NCBI RefSeq assembly: GCF_008642355.1
Contig: NZ_CP029193.1
Location: 7,154,001 to 7,218,000 of the forward strand
Source of the DNA: Streptomyces venezuelae
GTDB lineage: Bacteria; Actinomycetota; Actinomycetes; Streptomycetales; Streptomycetaceae
Direction: 5' to 3'
Length of the DNA: 64,000 bases
Part shown: piece by piece, positions 32,413-41,104 of the stretch
Layout: each line of letters begins with the position of its first letter
How positions within the stretch are numbered: the first letter of the stretch is position 1
The notes under the pieces: generated by a model
The model's input: only the letters and a program-made list of their open reading frames with translations
Told to the model about the DNA's origin: nothing
Database searches by the model: none
Made by a program: the position numbers and the translations under genes

Positions 32413-34743
32413 TCATGCAGCGCGCCGCCCGCCCCCGCCCAGAGCGCCTCGCAAGTGCTCCGCCGTGAACGAGCCCTCGGTCCGCAGCAGTTGCTCCGGT
32501 GTCCCCTCGAAGACGACCTGCCCGCCGTGCTTGCCGCCGTCGGGACCGAGGTCGATCACCCAGTCCGCGTGCTTGACGACGTCGAGGTTGTGCTCGACGA
32601 CGATCACGGTGTTTCCGGCGTCGACGAGCCGGTCGAGGAGGGCGAGCAGCCCGTCGATGTCCGCCATGTGGAGTCCGGTGGTGGGCTCGTCCAGGACGTA
32701 GGTCGTGCCTGTGCGGTGCAACTGGGTGGCCAGCTTGATGCGTTGGCGCTCACCGCCGGAGAGGGTGCTCAGGGGCTGCCCGAGCGTGAGGTAGGTCAGG
32801 CCCACGTCCCGCAGTGCTTCCAGCCGACGGCGTACCGACGTGTCGTCGAGGCGCGCGAAGAAGTCCAGGGCCTGCTCGGCGGTCATCTCCAGTACGTCCA
32901 CGACGGACCGGCCGCCGACGGTGAGCCGCAGCACCTCCTCCTTGAAGCGGCGCCCTTCGCACACCTCGCACGTCGTGGTCACCGGGTCCATGAACGCCAA
33001 ATCGCTGTAGATGACCCCGCGCCCCTGGCAACGCTCGCACGCGCCCTGCGAGTTGAAGCTGAACAGGCTCGCCTTCGCGCCGGTCTCGCGCGCGAACAGC
33101 TTGCGCACCGTGTCCATGATCCCGAGGTACGTCGCCGGGGTGGAGCGGCCGGAGATGCCGATGGACGACTGGTCCACGACGACGGCGTCCGGATACGCGT
33201 CGGTGTAGGCCTTCGACACCAGGGTGCTCTTGCCGGAACCCGCGACGCCGGTGACGGCCGTGAGGATCCCGGTGGGCACCCGCACGCTCACGTTCTTGAG
33301 GTTGTGCAGATCCGCGTTCTTGACCCAGTGGCCGCCGACGGCCTCGCGCGGGTGCTTCTTGATGCCGGTGGCGCGCCGCAGGTGGCGGCCGGTGAGGGTG
33401 TCGGCCCGGCGCAGCTCCTCCGGTGTGCCCTCGAAGACGACCAGGCCGCCTCCGGTCCCGGCCGCCGGGCCCATGTCGACGACGTGGTCGGCGATCGAGA
33501 TCACGTCGGGATCGTGCTCGGCGACCAGGACGGTGTTGCCCTTGTCGCGCAGCCGCAGCAGGAGGTCATTGAGGCGCCCCACGTCACGCGGGTGCAGGCC
33601 GACGCTCGGCTCGTCGAAGATGTATGTCATGCCGGTGAGGCTGGACCCGAGATGGCGCACCATCTTGAGGCGCTGTCCCTCGCCCCCGGAGAGTGTCGAC
33701 GTCTCACGGTCCAGGCTGAGATAGCCGAGGCCGATCGCCTCGATCCGCTCCAGTGCCGCCACGGCGGCAGCCGCGATCGGCCCCGCCACCGGATCGTCGA
33801 CACGTCCCAGCTCGCCGATCAGGTCGGTGACCTCCATCCGGGTGCAGTCGGCGATGCCCAGGCCGTTGACGCGGGTGGCGAGTGCCGCCGGGTTGAGGCG
33901 GGCCCCGTGGCAGGCCGGACAGGGCCCCTCGTTCAGGAACCCCTGCACCATGTCGCGGGTCCGCTGGGAGAGCGCGGACAGGTCGCGGTTGAGGTAGAGC
34001 CGCTCGAAGCGGTCGGCGAGCCCTTCGTAGTCGATGTCGCGCGCGCCGCCCGTGTTGTCGACGTTCACCTTCCTCGTCGCGCGTCCGCCCCCGCCCCGCA
34101 GCAGGAACCGCCGTTCAGCGGCGGTGAATTCGCCGACCGGCTTGTGCGTGTCCAGGTCGGGCGTGTTCGTGTACGTCTGGCCCTGCCAGGTGCCCACGGC
34201 GAACGGCGGGAAGCGGATCGCGCCGTCCGCCAGGGACCTGGCCGGGTCGAGGATGCGGTCGTAGTCCGGCCTTACCGTACGCCCGAGCCCGTCGCACTCC
34301 GTGCACATGCCCGTCGGGTCGTTGAACGAGTACGCCGTGGCCGGACCCGCGCTCGGCGTGCCGTGCCGGGAGAACAGCACGCGGATCACGGAGTAGATGT
34401 CCGTCATCGTGCCGACGGTGGAGCGGGAGTGGCCGCCGATCGGCTTCTGGTCGACGACGATCGCGGGGGAGAGCTCCTCGATGGCGTCCGCGTGCGGCCG
34501 CTCGTACTTCGGCAGCCGGTTGCGGACGAACCAGGTGAACGTCTCGTTCAGCTGCCGCTGCGACTCCACCGCGATCGTGTCGAAGACGACCGACGACTTC
34601 CCCGACCCCGACACGCCCGTGAAAACGGTCAGCCTGCCCTTGGGGATGCGGAGGCTGACCTCCTTGAGGTTGTTCTCGCGGGCGCCGTCGATGGCGATGT
34701 GACGGTGCGTGTCCAGGGGGGTGTCCTTGTGGTTCTGGTCCAT
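32413..34743 (-). CDS. UvrA-like ABC ATPase, UvrA2/DrrC class
   Basis: 776 residues against about 950 for housekeeping UvrA, so the UvrB-binding insertion is missing. Both ATPase halves are complete: TGVSGSGKSS and TGVAGSGKST (Walker A), LSGGEGQRLK and LSGGERQRIK (signature), FDEPSVGLH and LDEPTTGLH (Walker B). Zinc-finger pairs CTECDGLG and CPACHGARL are in the first half, CERCQGRG and CEVCEGRR in the second. DrrC of the daunorubicin cluster, a self-resistance protein that releases drug from DNA, is of this class. It starts 10 nt after the ABC-F stop and is likely co-transcribed. Confidence 0.9.
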   Translation of the reverse strand: MDQNHKDTPLDTHRHIAIDGARENNLKEVSLRIPKGRLTVFTGVSGSGKSSVVFDTIAVESQRQLNETFTWFVRNRLPKYERPHADAIEELSPAIVVDQKPIGGHSRSTVGTMTDIYSVIRVLFSRHGTPSAGPATAYSFNDPTGMCTECDGLGRTVRPDYDRILDPARSLADGAIRFPPFAVGTWQGQTYTNTPDLDTHKPVGEFTAAERRFLLRGGGGRATRKVNVDNTGGARDIDYEGLADRFERLYLNRDLSALSQRTRDMVQGFLNEGPCPACHGARLNPAALATRVNGLGIADCTRMEVTDLIGELGRVDDPVAGPIAAAAVAALERIEAIGLGYLSLDRETSTLSGGEGQRLKMVRHLGSSLTGMTYIFDEPSVGLHPRDVGRLNDLLLRLRDKGNTVLVAEHDPDVISIADHVVDMGPAAGTGGGLVVFEGTPEELRRADTLTGRHLRRATGIKKHPREAVGGHWVKNADLHNLKNVSVRVPTGILTAVTGVAGSGKSTLVSKAYTDAYPDAVVVDQSSIGISGRSTPATYLGIMDTVRKLFARETGAKASLFSFNSQGACERCQGRGVIYSDLAFMDPVTTTCEVCEGRRFKEEVLRLTVGGRSVVDVLEMTAEQALDFFARLDDTSVRRRLEALRDVGLTYLTLGQPLSTLSGGERQRIKLATQLHRTGTTYVLDEPTTGLHMADIDGLLALLDRLVDAGNTVIVVEHNLDVVKHADWVIDLGPDGGKHGGQVVFEGTPEQLLRTEGSFTAEHLRGALGGGGRRAA

Positions 34744-34753
34744 GCACCCGAAG

Positions 34754-36397
34754 CTAGGCGGAATACCCGACAGCTTCTGTCTTCTTTTCCTGAGTGATCT
34801 CCTTGAGTTCTCCGTCGAGGAGCAGCCAGCGCGTGATGCCGATGGACTCCAGGAACGGCAGGTCGTGGCCGGCCACGATCAGCGCGCCCTCGTACGACTC
34901 CAGGGCCGTCGACAGCTGCTTCACGCTCGCCATGTCCAGGTTGTTCGTCGGCTCGTCGAGCATCAGGAGCTGCGGCGCGGGCTCCGCGAGCAGCAGCGCC
35001 GCCAGCGCCGCGCGGAACCGCTCGCCGCCCGACAGGGTCGCCGCCCGCTGATCGGCCTTGGCGCCCTTGAACAGGAAGCGGGCCAGTCGCGCCCTGACCC
35101 GGTTGTTGGTCGCGTCGGGAGCGTACGCCGCCACGTTCTCGGCGACGGTCAGCTCGCCGTCGAGCACGTCGAGCCGCTGCGGCAGGAAACGCGTCGGTAC
35201 ATGGGTCAGCGCCTCTCCGGACACCGGTTCGAGCTGCTTCGCGATGGTGCGCAGGAGCGTTGTCTTGCCCGCGCCGTTCCGGCCGATCAGCGCGATCCGT
35301 TCTGGCCCGCGCAGTTCGAACTCGCCCTTCACGCGGGCGCCGTAGCGCAGTTCGAGGTTGCTCAGGGTGAGCACGGTGCGCCCCGGGTGGACCAGGGTGT
35401 GGGGAAGGTCGACGCGGATCTCGTCGTCGTCCCGCACCGCTTCGACGGCGTCGTCGAGACGCTCCTTCGCCTCGGCGAGCCGCTCCTCGTGCAGGATGCG
35501 GTGCTTGCCCGCCGACTCCTGCGCCGCGCGCTTGCGGGCACCCATGATGATCTTGGGCTCCCGCTTCTGGTCCCACATCTTCTGGCCGTACCGCTTGCGG
35601 CGGGCCAACTTGACCTGCGCGTCCGCCAGTTCCCTCTTCTGCTTGCGCAGGTCGGTCTCGGCGACGCGCACCATGCGCTCGGCCGCCTCCTGCTCCACGG
35701 CGAGGGCTTCCTCGTACGCGCTGAAGTTGCCCCCGTACCAACTCACCTCCCCGTCACGGAGATCGGCGATCTGGTCGACCAGGTCCAGGAGTTCACGGTC
35801 GTGGCTGACGACGACCAGGACGCCCGGCCATGCCTCGACGGCCGCGTACAGGCGCCGACGGGCGTACAGGTCGAGGTTGTTGGTCGGCTCGTCGAGGAGC
35901 AGTACGTCGGGACGGCGCAGCAGCAGCGCCGCCAGACGCAGCAGCACCGACTCGCCGCCCGACACCTCGCCCGTGGTGCGGTCGAGACCGACGTGGCCGA
36001 GCCCCAGCTGGTCGAGGGTGGCGACGGCGCGCTCCTCGACGTCCCAGTCGTCGCCGACCGCGGTGAAGTGCTCCTCGCGCACGTCACCCGCCTCGATGGC
36101 GTGCAGCGCGGCGCGGGTCGCGGCGATGCCGAGCACCTCGTCGACGCGCAGGCCGGTGTCCAGGGTGACGTTCTGCGGCAGGTACCCGACGTCCCCGGCG
36201 ACACGCACCGCGCCCTCGGTGGGCGTCAGCTCGCCCGCGACGAGCTTCAACAGGGTCGACTTTCCTGACCCGTTGACGCCGATGAGCCCGGTCCTGCCGG
36301 GCCCGAAGGAGACCTGGAGGCCGTCGAAGACGCCGGTGCCGTCGGGCCAGCCGAAGGAGAGCGACGTACAGCTGATGGAGGTGGGGTGAGTAGACAT
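34754..36397 (-). CDS. ABC-F ATPase, antibiotic-resistance (ribosome protection) type
   Basis: 547 residues with two ABC domains and no membrane segments. Walker A: GVNGSGKST and GRNGAGKTT. Signatures: VSGGESVLL and LSGGERFRA. Both Walker B/D-loops read LLLDEPTNNLD or LMLDEPTNNLD. The linker between them (about 205-330) is long, charged and helical (RKQKRELADAQVKLARRKRY), as in ABC-F proteins that reach the peptidyl-transferase centre. Actinobacterial members (OleB, TlrC, LmrC) give macrolide or lincosamide resistance. ATG 36397 follows GCGAGG. A long leader with a uORF precedes it. A housekeeping EttA-like role is less likely given the leader and UvrA2 partner. Confidence 0.88.
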   Translation of the reverse strand: MSTHPTSISCTSLSFGWPDGTGVFDGLQVSFGPGRTGLIGVNGSGKSTLLKLVAGELTPTEGAVRVAGDVGYLPQNVTLDTGLRVDEVLGIAATRAALHAIEAGDVREEHFTAVGDDWDVEERAVATLDQLGLGHVGLDRTTGEVSGGESVLLRLAALLLRRPDVLLLDEPTNNLDLYARRRLYAAVEAWPGVLVVVSHDRELLDLVDQIADLRDGEVSWYGGNFSAYEEALAVEQEAAERMVRVAETDLRKQKRELADAQVKLARRKRYGQKMWDQKREPKIIMGARKRAAQESAGKHRILHEERLAEAKERLDDAVEAVRDDDEIRVDLPHTLVHPGRTVLTLSNLELRYGARVKGEFELRGPERIALIGRNGAGKTTLLRTIAKQLEPVSGEALTHVPTRFLPQRLDVLDGELTVAENVAAYAPDATNNRVRARLARFLFKGAKADQRAATLSGGERFRAALAALLLAEPAPQLLMLDEPTNNLDMASVKQLSTALESYEGALIVAGHDLPFLESIGITRWLLLDGELKEITQEKKTEAVGYSA

Positions 36398-36447
36398 ACG
36401 GGCCTCGCGGTTGCGTGGTGTGAAGCGCGGTCAGGGGCAACGCGTTC

Positions 36448-36572
36448 GAGACACCGCGGCGAAGGGAAGGCCGGAGAACGAGAAAAGGCCTGTGCCGGGG
36501 GACGGGACGGCTCGTTATGCCGAGGTCGCACACGGCGTGCACGGCAGCGAGGGCTGCGTGACGCGGTGTCTC
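36448..36572 (-). promoter_or_regulatory. leader RNA inverted repeat (attenuator-like) of the ABC-F gene
   Basis: In the minus-strand transcript GAGACACCGCG (36572-36562, spanning the uORF start) can pair perfectly with CGCGGTGTCTC (36458-36448), 103 nt downstream and 51 nt before the ABC-F ATG. Smaller stems (GCAGC/GCTGC inside the uORF; AGGCC/GGCCT after it) could compete. A ribosome stalled on the uORF would break the long stem. The 311-bp gap 36398-36708 otherwise holds only the leader and GPP34 promoters. Confidence 0.5.
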
Positions 36573-36574
36573 AT
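36515..36574 (-). CDS. 19-residue leader peptide (uORF) before the ABC-F gene
   Basis: ATG at 36574 encodes MRHRVTQPSLPCTPCATSA and stops at TAA 36515, 117 nt upstream of the ABC-F start. The AGG of CTGAGGTC is close to the ATG, giving a weak ribosome-binding site. Upstream short ORFs of this kind control inducible ribosome-protection and methylase genes. The peptide is otherwise featureless apart from two Cys. Confidence 0.4.
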   Translation of the reverse strand: MRHRVTQPSLPCTPCATSA

Positions 36575-36708
36575 GACCTCAGACGAGCAACGTCCTACTC
36601 CTATCGACGGCAACAGAACCGTTGTACACCGTAGGTCGGGCTCCGGGGTGTGTCAACGTTTTATCGGGGGCCCGCACCCGGCCCGTGGACGCCGACCGAG
36701 GAGGCGCC

Positions 36709-37410
36709 GTGCACTACGGCACGCTGTCCCTGCCAGCCAGGCTCCTGCTCCTGACGTGGGACGGGGAGAAGCGGAAGTTCACCGGCGGGCCCGACGTGCA
36801 CCTCGTCGTCCGCGCCGGGGCGCTGGCGGAGCTCGCCCAGCGCGGTGTGATCGTCGATACGGGCGGCACCGTCACCCCCGTGACCGGCGCACGCACGGGC
36901 GACACGGTCCTCGACGGACTCGCCGAGCTCATCGAGGAGTCCCGGCCGCGCAAGTGGCGCCGATGGATGACGTACCGCTCCGGGGGCACCCTGGACGCGG
37001 TCCGCGACCAGCTCACCGCCCACGGCTATCTGCGCCTGGAACGACGGCGCGTCCTCGGGCTCTTTCCCGTACGGCACTGGGAGCTGGAGCGCTCCGGCTA
37101 CGCGGAGGCGCTGCAGGCCGACGCGGGCACGGTGCTGCGAGGCCCCCGGTCGGTCACGGAGGTGTCCGAGAGCGAGGCGGCCCTCGTGATGTGCGCGGCC
37201 ACCGGCAAGGTGCGTCCGTTCGTCACCGGCAAGGACCGCAGGCGGTACAAGGACAGGATCGCCGAGCTCACCGACCGCGGCGGCGGGGCGTCGCTCGAGG
37301 TCACCCAGCAGATGCGCGCCCTCCGCAAGGCGCTGGCCTCGGCGATCGCGGCGGCGGAGATGGCGCGCTCGTCGAGCGGGGGAGACGGGGGCTCGGGCGA
37401 CGGGGGCTGA
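36709..37410 (+). CDS. GPP34 (Golgi phosphoprotein 3) family protein
   Basis: 233 residues. The start LSLPARLLLLTWDGEKRKF and the segments GALAELAQRGVIVDT and ARTGDTVLDGLAELI match the bacterial GPP34 family. The eukaryotic members bind phosphatidylinositol-4-phosphate; Streptomyces has several copies of unknown function. A basic stretch SRPRKWRRWM and a C-terminal Gly/Asp/Ser tail are visible. The GTG at 36709 has GAGGAGG upstream. Peripheral membrane association is plausible. It is convergent with the ssgD-like gene. Confidence 0.85.
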   Translation: MHYGTLSLPARLLLLTWDGEKRKFTGGPDVHLVVRAGALAELAQRGVIVDTGGTVTPVTGARTGDTVLDGLAELIEESRPRKWRRWMTYRSGGTLDAVRDQLTAHGYLRLERRRVLGLFPVRHWELERSGYAEALQADAGTVLRGPRSVTEVSESEAALVMCAATGKVRPFVTGKDRRRYKDRIAELTDRGGGASLEVTQQMRALRKALASAIAAAEMARSSSGGDGGSGDGG

Positions 37411-37438
37411 GCGCGCAAGCCCGGCCGGCCATTCGCCC

Positions 37439-37855
37439 TCAGCAGGCGTCGCGCATCAGCTCGGCCAGGTCCTGGTCCAGGTCCACGTGCCGGCTCTCCT
37501 GACCGGCCGGCACCAGCGTCATCGTGCGGTGCAGGAAACGGCGGAGGTCGCCGGTGCGGATGTGGACGATCGCGGTGCCCTCGGGGGCGTGGAACTCGAC
37601 GACCGTGCGGTCGAACCCGTACGGACGCACGCGCACGTCGCCGTCGCCCACCGCCCGCTCCACACCGTGGACGAGGAGCTCGCGGGCGAAGGTCCAGTAG
37701 ACCTCGATGCCCTCCAGGGTCGCGGGAGCGGGGAAGCTCATGCGCACGGCGAACGGATCCCGCCGGTCGTAGTGGAGCGTCGCGGGAATGGTCGGCATCC
37801 GCGGCTCGGCGGCGACCAGGCGGGCCTCTACGGCTTGCTCGATGACGGTGGACAA
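37439..37855 (-). CDS. ssgD: SsgA-like protein, probably SsgD
   Basis: 138 residues of the actinomycete-specific SALP family that guides septum placement and wall remodelling in sporulating mycelium. Typical blocks: LVAAEPRMPTIPATLHYDRR, DPFAVRMSF, WTFARELLVHGVE, GDGDVRVRPY and LDQDLAELM. The TTG at 37855 is chosen because GGGAG lies 6 nt upstream; a GTG five codons earlier is possible. The assignment to SsgD (SCO6722) rests on gene order with pcaV (SCO6704) and the small laccase (SCO6712) as well as sequence. Confidence 0.8.
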   Translation of the reverse strand: MSTVIEQAVEARLVAAEPRMPTIPATLHYDRRDPFAVRMSFPAPATLEGIEVYWTFARELLVHGVERAVGDGDVRVRPYGFDRTVVEFHAPEGTAIVHIRTGDLRRFLHRTMTLVPAGQESRHVDLDQDLAELMRDAC

Positions 37856-38067
37856 CGCCTGCTCCCTCACTGACTGCTGGACGACTGGGGTCGGCACTTG
37901 AATAGACGACGGAAAGACCGGATGCGTGCACACGAGGGCGGTTCGGAGCGAGTGACCTCTGTCACCGCGACACCCTGGCGGGGCCCGCGGTTCCCGGTGA
38001 CCACCTCATGGGGGACGCCTTCAGGCCATCTGGACGAGGCCCCGCGCGTCGGCTAGCTTCGCCCGCC

Positions 38068-39180
38068 ATGAGGGGCATGGGGAAGACGAAGTCGACGAGG
38101 CGGATGGTACTGACGGGACTGTGCGGCGCGGTGCTCGCCGGATCCGTCCTCGGCGCGCCGGGCGCCGCGGGGGCGGACGGCGGCACGCACCACCCGGACC
38201 GGGGTCCGCGCTGGCAGCTCAAGGACAGCGGCACCGACGCCCGCTTCCGGGGACTGGCCGCCGTCAGCCGCGACACGGCGTGGGTGGCCGGTACGAAGGG
38301 GACGGTGCTGCGCACCGCCGACGGCGGCAGGACGTGGCGGGAAGTCTCCCCGCCCGGCGCCGCCGGTCTTGAGTTCCGCGACATCGAGGCGTTCGACGGC
38401 CGCCGCGCCGTGGTCCTCGCCATCGGCGAGGGGGACGCGTCGCGGGTGCTGCGCACCGAGGACGGCGGGGCCACCTGGACGGAGTCGTTCCGCAACACCG
38501 ACGCCAAGGCGTTCTACGACTGCATGACCTTCTTCGACCGGCGCCACGGTCTGGCGATGAGCGATCCCGTCGACGGGAAGTTCCGCATCCTGTCCACCGC
38601 CGACGGGGGCCGGTCCTGGAAGGTCCTGCCGAGCGCCGGAATGCCCGCGGCGCAGGAGGGCGAGGCGGGCTTCGCGGCGAGCGGCCAGTGCCTGGTGAGC
38701 AACGGGTCCCGGGACGTGTGGATGGCCACGGGAGGCGCCGCACGCGCGCGCGTCCTGCACTCCGCGGACCGCGGACGGACGTGGCGGGCCACCGACGCGC
38801 CGATCCCGGCCGGTGACCCGGCCCGCGGCGTCTTCGGGCTCGCTTTCCGCGACCGCGCGCACGGCATCGCCGTCGGCGGCGACTACCGCGCCGACCAGCC
38901 CTCGCCGAAGGCGGCGGCGGTCACCCGGGACGGCGGCCGCCGCTGGGACCCGGCGGGGAAGCCGCCGTCCGCCTACCGCTCGGGCGTCGCGTGGTTCCCG
39001 CACAGCCGCTCCACGGCGCTCGCGGTCGGCCCGACGGGCACGGACGTCACGACGGACGGCGGCCGGAGCTGGCGGACGGTCGACACCGGGTCGTACGACA
39101 CCGTGGACTGCACACCCGACCGGGGCTGCTGGGCCGCGGGCGAGAAGGGGCGGATCGCCCGCCTCGAAGGGCGGCCCTGA
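38068..39180 (+). CDS. secreted Ycf48-like/BNR-repeat beta-propeller protein
   Basis: 370 residues with a signal peptide (RRMVLTGLCGAVLAGSVLGA) and repeated Asp-box motifs: TADGGRTWREV, TEDGGATWTES, TADGGRSWKVL, SADRGRTWRAT, TRDGGRRWDPA and TTDGGRSWRTV. That gives a six- or seven-bladed propeller like photosystem II assembly factor Ycf48, found in many non-photosynthetic bacteria as an oxidoreductase-like protein. No sialidase Arg triad is evident. TAGCTT ends 9 nt before the ATG, so the mRNA may be leaderless. The function is unknown. Confidence 0.82.
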   Translation: MRGMGKTKSTRRMVLTGLCGAVLAGSVLGAPGAAGADGGTHHPDRGPRWQLKDSGTDARFRGLAAVSRDTAWVAGTKGTVLRTADGGRTWREVSPPGAAGLEFRDIEAFDGRRAVVLAIGEGDASRVLRTEDGGATWTESFRNTDAKAFYDCMTFFDRRHGLAMSDPVDGKFRILSTADGGRSWKVLPSAGMPAAQEGEAGFAASGQCLVSNGSRDVWMATGGAARARVLHSADRGRTWRATDAPIPAGDPARGVFGLAFRDRAHGIAVGGDYRADQPSPKAAAVTRDGGRRWDPAGKPPSAYRSGVAWFPHSRSTALAVGPTGTDVTTDGGRSWRTVDTGSYDTVDCTPDRGCWAAGEKGRIARLEGRP

Positions 39181-39199
39181 CGAGCTTCCCCAGCGGGCG

Positions 39200-39499
39200 T
39201 CAGGCGGGGAGCTGCTCGCGGTACGTCGCGAGGGCCGGGGCCGTCTTCGTCGCGTAGAACTCGGTGATCCGGTACGCGCACACCTCGGCCGCCGTGAACG
39301 GGTCCTCCGCGACGATCCTCTCGATCTCCGCGCGGTCCCGCGCGACGGCGATGATCACGCCGCCGTCGCGCGGGTTCTTGCGCCCCGACGCGATGAAGAC
39401 GCCGGCCTCGTACTGCTCGTCGAGCCAGGCGACATGGGCTTCCAGCAGGTCGTCGACGGCGGAGACCGGCGCGGTGTAGGTCAATTCGAGAATGAACAT
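39200..39499 (-). CDS. YciI-family protein
   Basis: 99 residues with the dimeric alpha/beta barrel pattern of YciI: FILELTYTAP, HVAWLDEQYEAGVFIASGRK, GGVIIAVA and DPFTAAEVCAYRITEF. The conserved His and Asp (HVAWLD; DPF) are those proposed as active-site residues. The family lacks a settled function; some members are dehydrochlorinases or polyketide-like lyases. A single gene, convergent with the Ycf48-like gene. Confidence 0.9.
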   Translation of the reverse strand: MFILELTYTAPVSAVDDLLEAHVAWLDEQYEAGVFIASGRKNPRDGGVIIAVARDRAEIERIVAEDPFTAAEVCAYRITEFYATKTAPALATYREQLPA

Positions 39500-39576
39500 G
39501 ATCGCGAGGCTACCGGGCGGCCCGCGGGGCGATGCATCCCGCGGGCCGCGCCGACGCTGTCGCGTGGCTCGTGCGT

Positions 39577-41013
39577 CTAGTCGGTGACTTCGATCTTCCC
39601 GTTGGCCGAGGAGACCGGGGAGGCCGTGGCGGCGGGGCTCGCCGCCTTGCCGCCCGTGATGCCCTTGAGGAGCTCGGCGAGGTCGACCCCCGTGGTGGAG
39701 CTGAGCAGCTCCATGCCCTGGGCGACGTTGTCGGCGACCGTACGGGACAGCTGTCCGGCACCGTCCGTCGAGATCACCGTCATCTTGTCCACCGCGGCGA
39801 GCGGCTCGGACGCCTTGCCGACCACGCTCGGCAGGACCTCGACGAGCATCTGCAGGACGGCCGCGTCACCGTACTGCGCGAACGCGTCGGCCTTCTTGCG
39901 CATCGCCTCCGCCTCCGCGGCGCCCCGCGCGCCGATCGACGCGGCCTCGGCCTCACCTTCCAGGCGTACGGCATCGGCGAGCGCGGCACGGTGCGCCTTC
40001 TCGCCCTCACCGGTCAGACGGGCCCGCTCCGCGTCGGCCTCGGCCTGCTTGACCAGGCCGATCCTGCGGGCCTCCGCCTCCTGCTCGGCCTGGTAGCGCG
40101 CGGCGTCGGCGGGCTTGCGGACCTGTGTGTCCAACTCGCTGTCGGTGAGCGCCGCCTGGCGCTTGGCGACCTTCTCCTGCTCGGTGAGCACGTCCTGCTG
40201 CCGTGCGGCCTCGGCGAGCGGCCCCGCGGCGCTCGCCCGCGCCGCCGCCTCGTCCGTCTCGGCCTTGATCTCGGCCTGCTTGAGGTAGAAGGTCCGCTGC
40301 GCGACGGCGATCTCCTCCTCCGCCTTCAGCCGTGCCTGCTCGGCGGCGCGGCGCGCCACGGCCTCGGCGATGTCCGCCTCCTGCTTGGCGCGGGCGGCCT
40401 CCGGGCGGCCGAGGTCCTCCAGGTAGGAGCCCTCGGTGGTGATGTCCTGGATCTGGAAGGCGTCGAGGACCAGGCCCTGCCCGGAGAGGCTGGCCTCGGC
40501 CTCCTCGGCGACCTGCCCGGCGAACGCGGCACGGTCCCGGATGATGTCCTCGACCGACATGCGTCCCACGATGGAGCGCAGCGCGCCGGAGAGCACTTCC
40601 TGGGTGAAGCCGACGATGCCGTCCTGCTGCACGAGGAAGCGCTGGGCGGCGGCGCGTATCGAGTCCTCGGTGCCGCCGACCTTCACGATGGCGACGCCTT
40701 CGAGGTTCGCCTTGACGCCGCGCAGCGTGACCGCGCCCCGCACGGCGATCGGGATGTGCCGCGAGGACAGGTCGAGGGTGAACTTCTGCTGCACGAACGG
40801 CACGACGAAGACGCCGCCGCCGACCACGACCTTCTGGCCGCTGTTGTCGGTCATGACCCGGCCGGTGTCCGGATCCGTGGACTTCTTGCCGCGCCGGCCG
40901 GTCACGATGAAGGCCTCGCTGGGCCCGGCGACCTTGTAACGCGTGATGACGACGAGCGCCAGCAGGACGAGGAGTACGACGACTCCCACGACCGGGATCA
41001 GGACTGGACTCAT
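39577..41013 (-). CDS. flotillin-like SPFH protein
   Basis: 478 residues. An N-terminal membrane helix (PVVGVVVLLVLLALVVI) is followed by the SPFH/band-7 domain (GPSEAFIVTGRRGKK, PFVQQKFTLDLSSRHIPI) and a long Ala/Glu-rich coiled coil with EAEA-type repeats (about 200-390). This is the FloT/flotillin plan: oligomers that organise membrane microdomains. ATG 41013 follows AAGGGGGG. Upstream lies an NfeD-like membrane protein, the usual partner of SPFH proteins. Confidence 0.9.
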   Translation of the reverse strand: MSPVLIPVVGVVVLLVLLALVVITRYKVAGPSEAFIVTGRRGKKSTDPDTGRVMTDNSGQKVVVGGGVFVVPFVQQKFTLDLSSRHIPIAVRGAVTLRGVKANLEGVAIVKVGGTEDSIRAAAQRFLVQQDGIVGFTQEVLSGALRSIVGRMSVEDIIRDRAAFAGQVAEEAEASLSGQGLVLDAFQIQDITTEGSYLEDLGRPEAARAKQEADIAEAVARRAAEQARLKAEEEIAVAQRTFYLKQAEIKAETDEAAARASAAGPLAEAARQQDVLTEQEKVAKRQAALTDSELDTQVRKPADAARYQAEQEAEARRIGLVKQAEADAERARLTGEGEKAHRAALADAVRLEGEAEAASIGARGAAEAEAMRKKADAFAQYGDAAVLQMLVEVLPSVVGKASEPLAAVDKMTVISTDGAGQLSRTVADNVAQGMELLSSTTGVDLAELLKGITGGKAASPAATASPVSSANGKIEVTD

Positions 41014-41104
41014 GGTGCATTCCCCCCTTGCCACCCGGGGACGGCAGATCGGTTGCGAAGGTTGGTGAGCGGTGAACGGCGGGCCGCCGGGAGCAGGGGC
41101 CGTG

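Noticed and set aside
32413..36397. ABC transporter exporting an antibiotic
   Set aside because: Neither ATPase has membrane segments or an adjacent permease gene. The domain plans are ABC-F and UvrA2.
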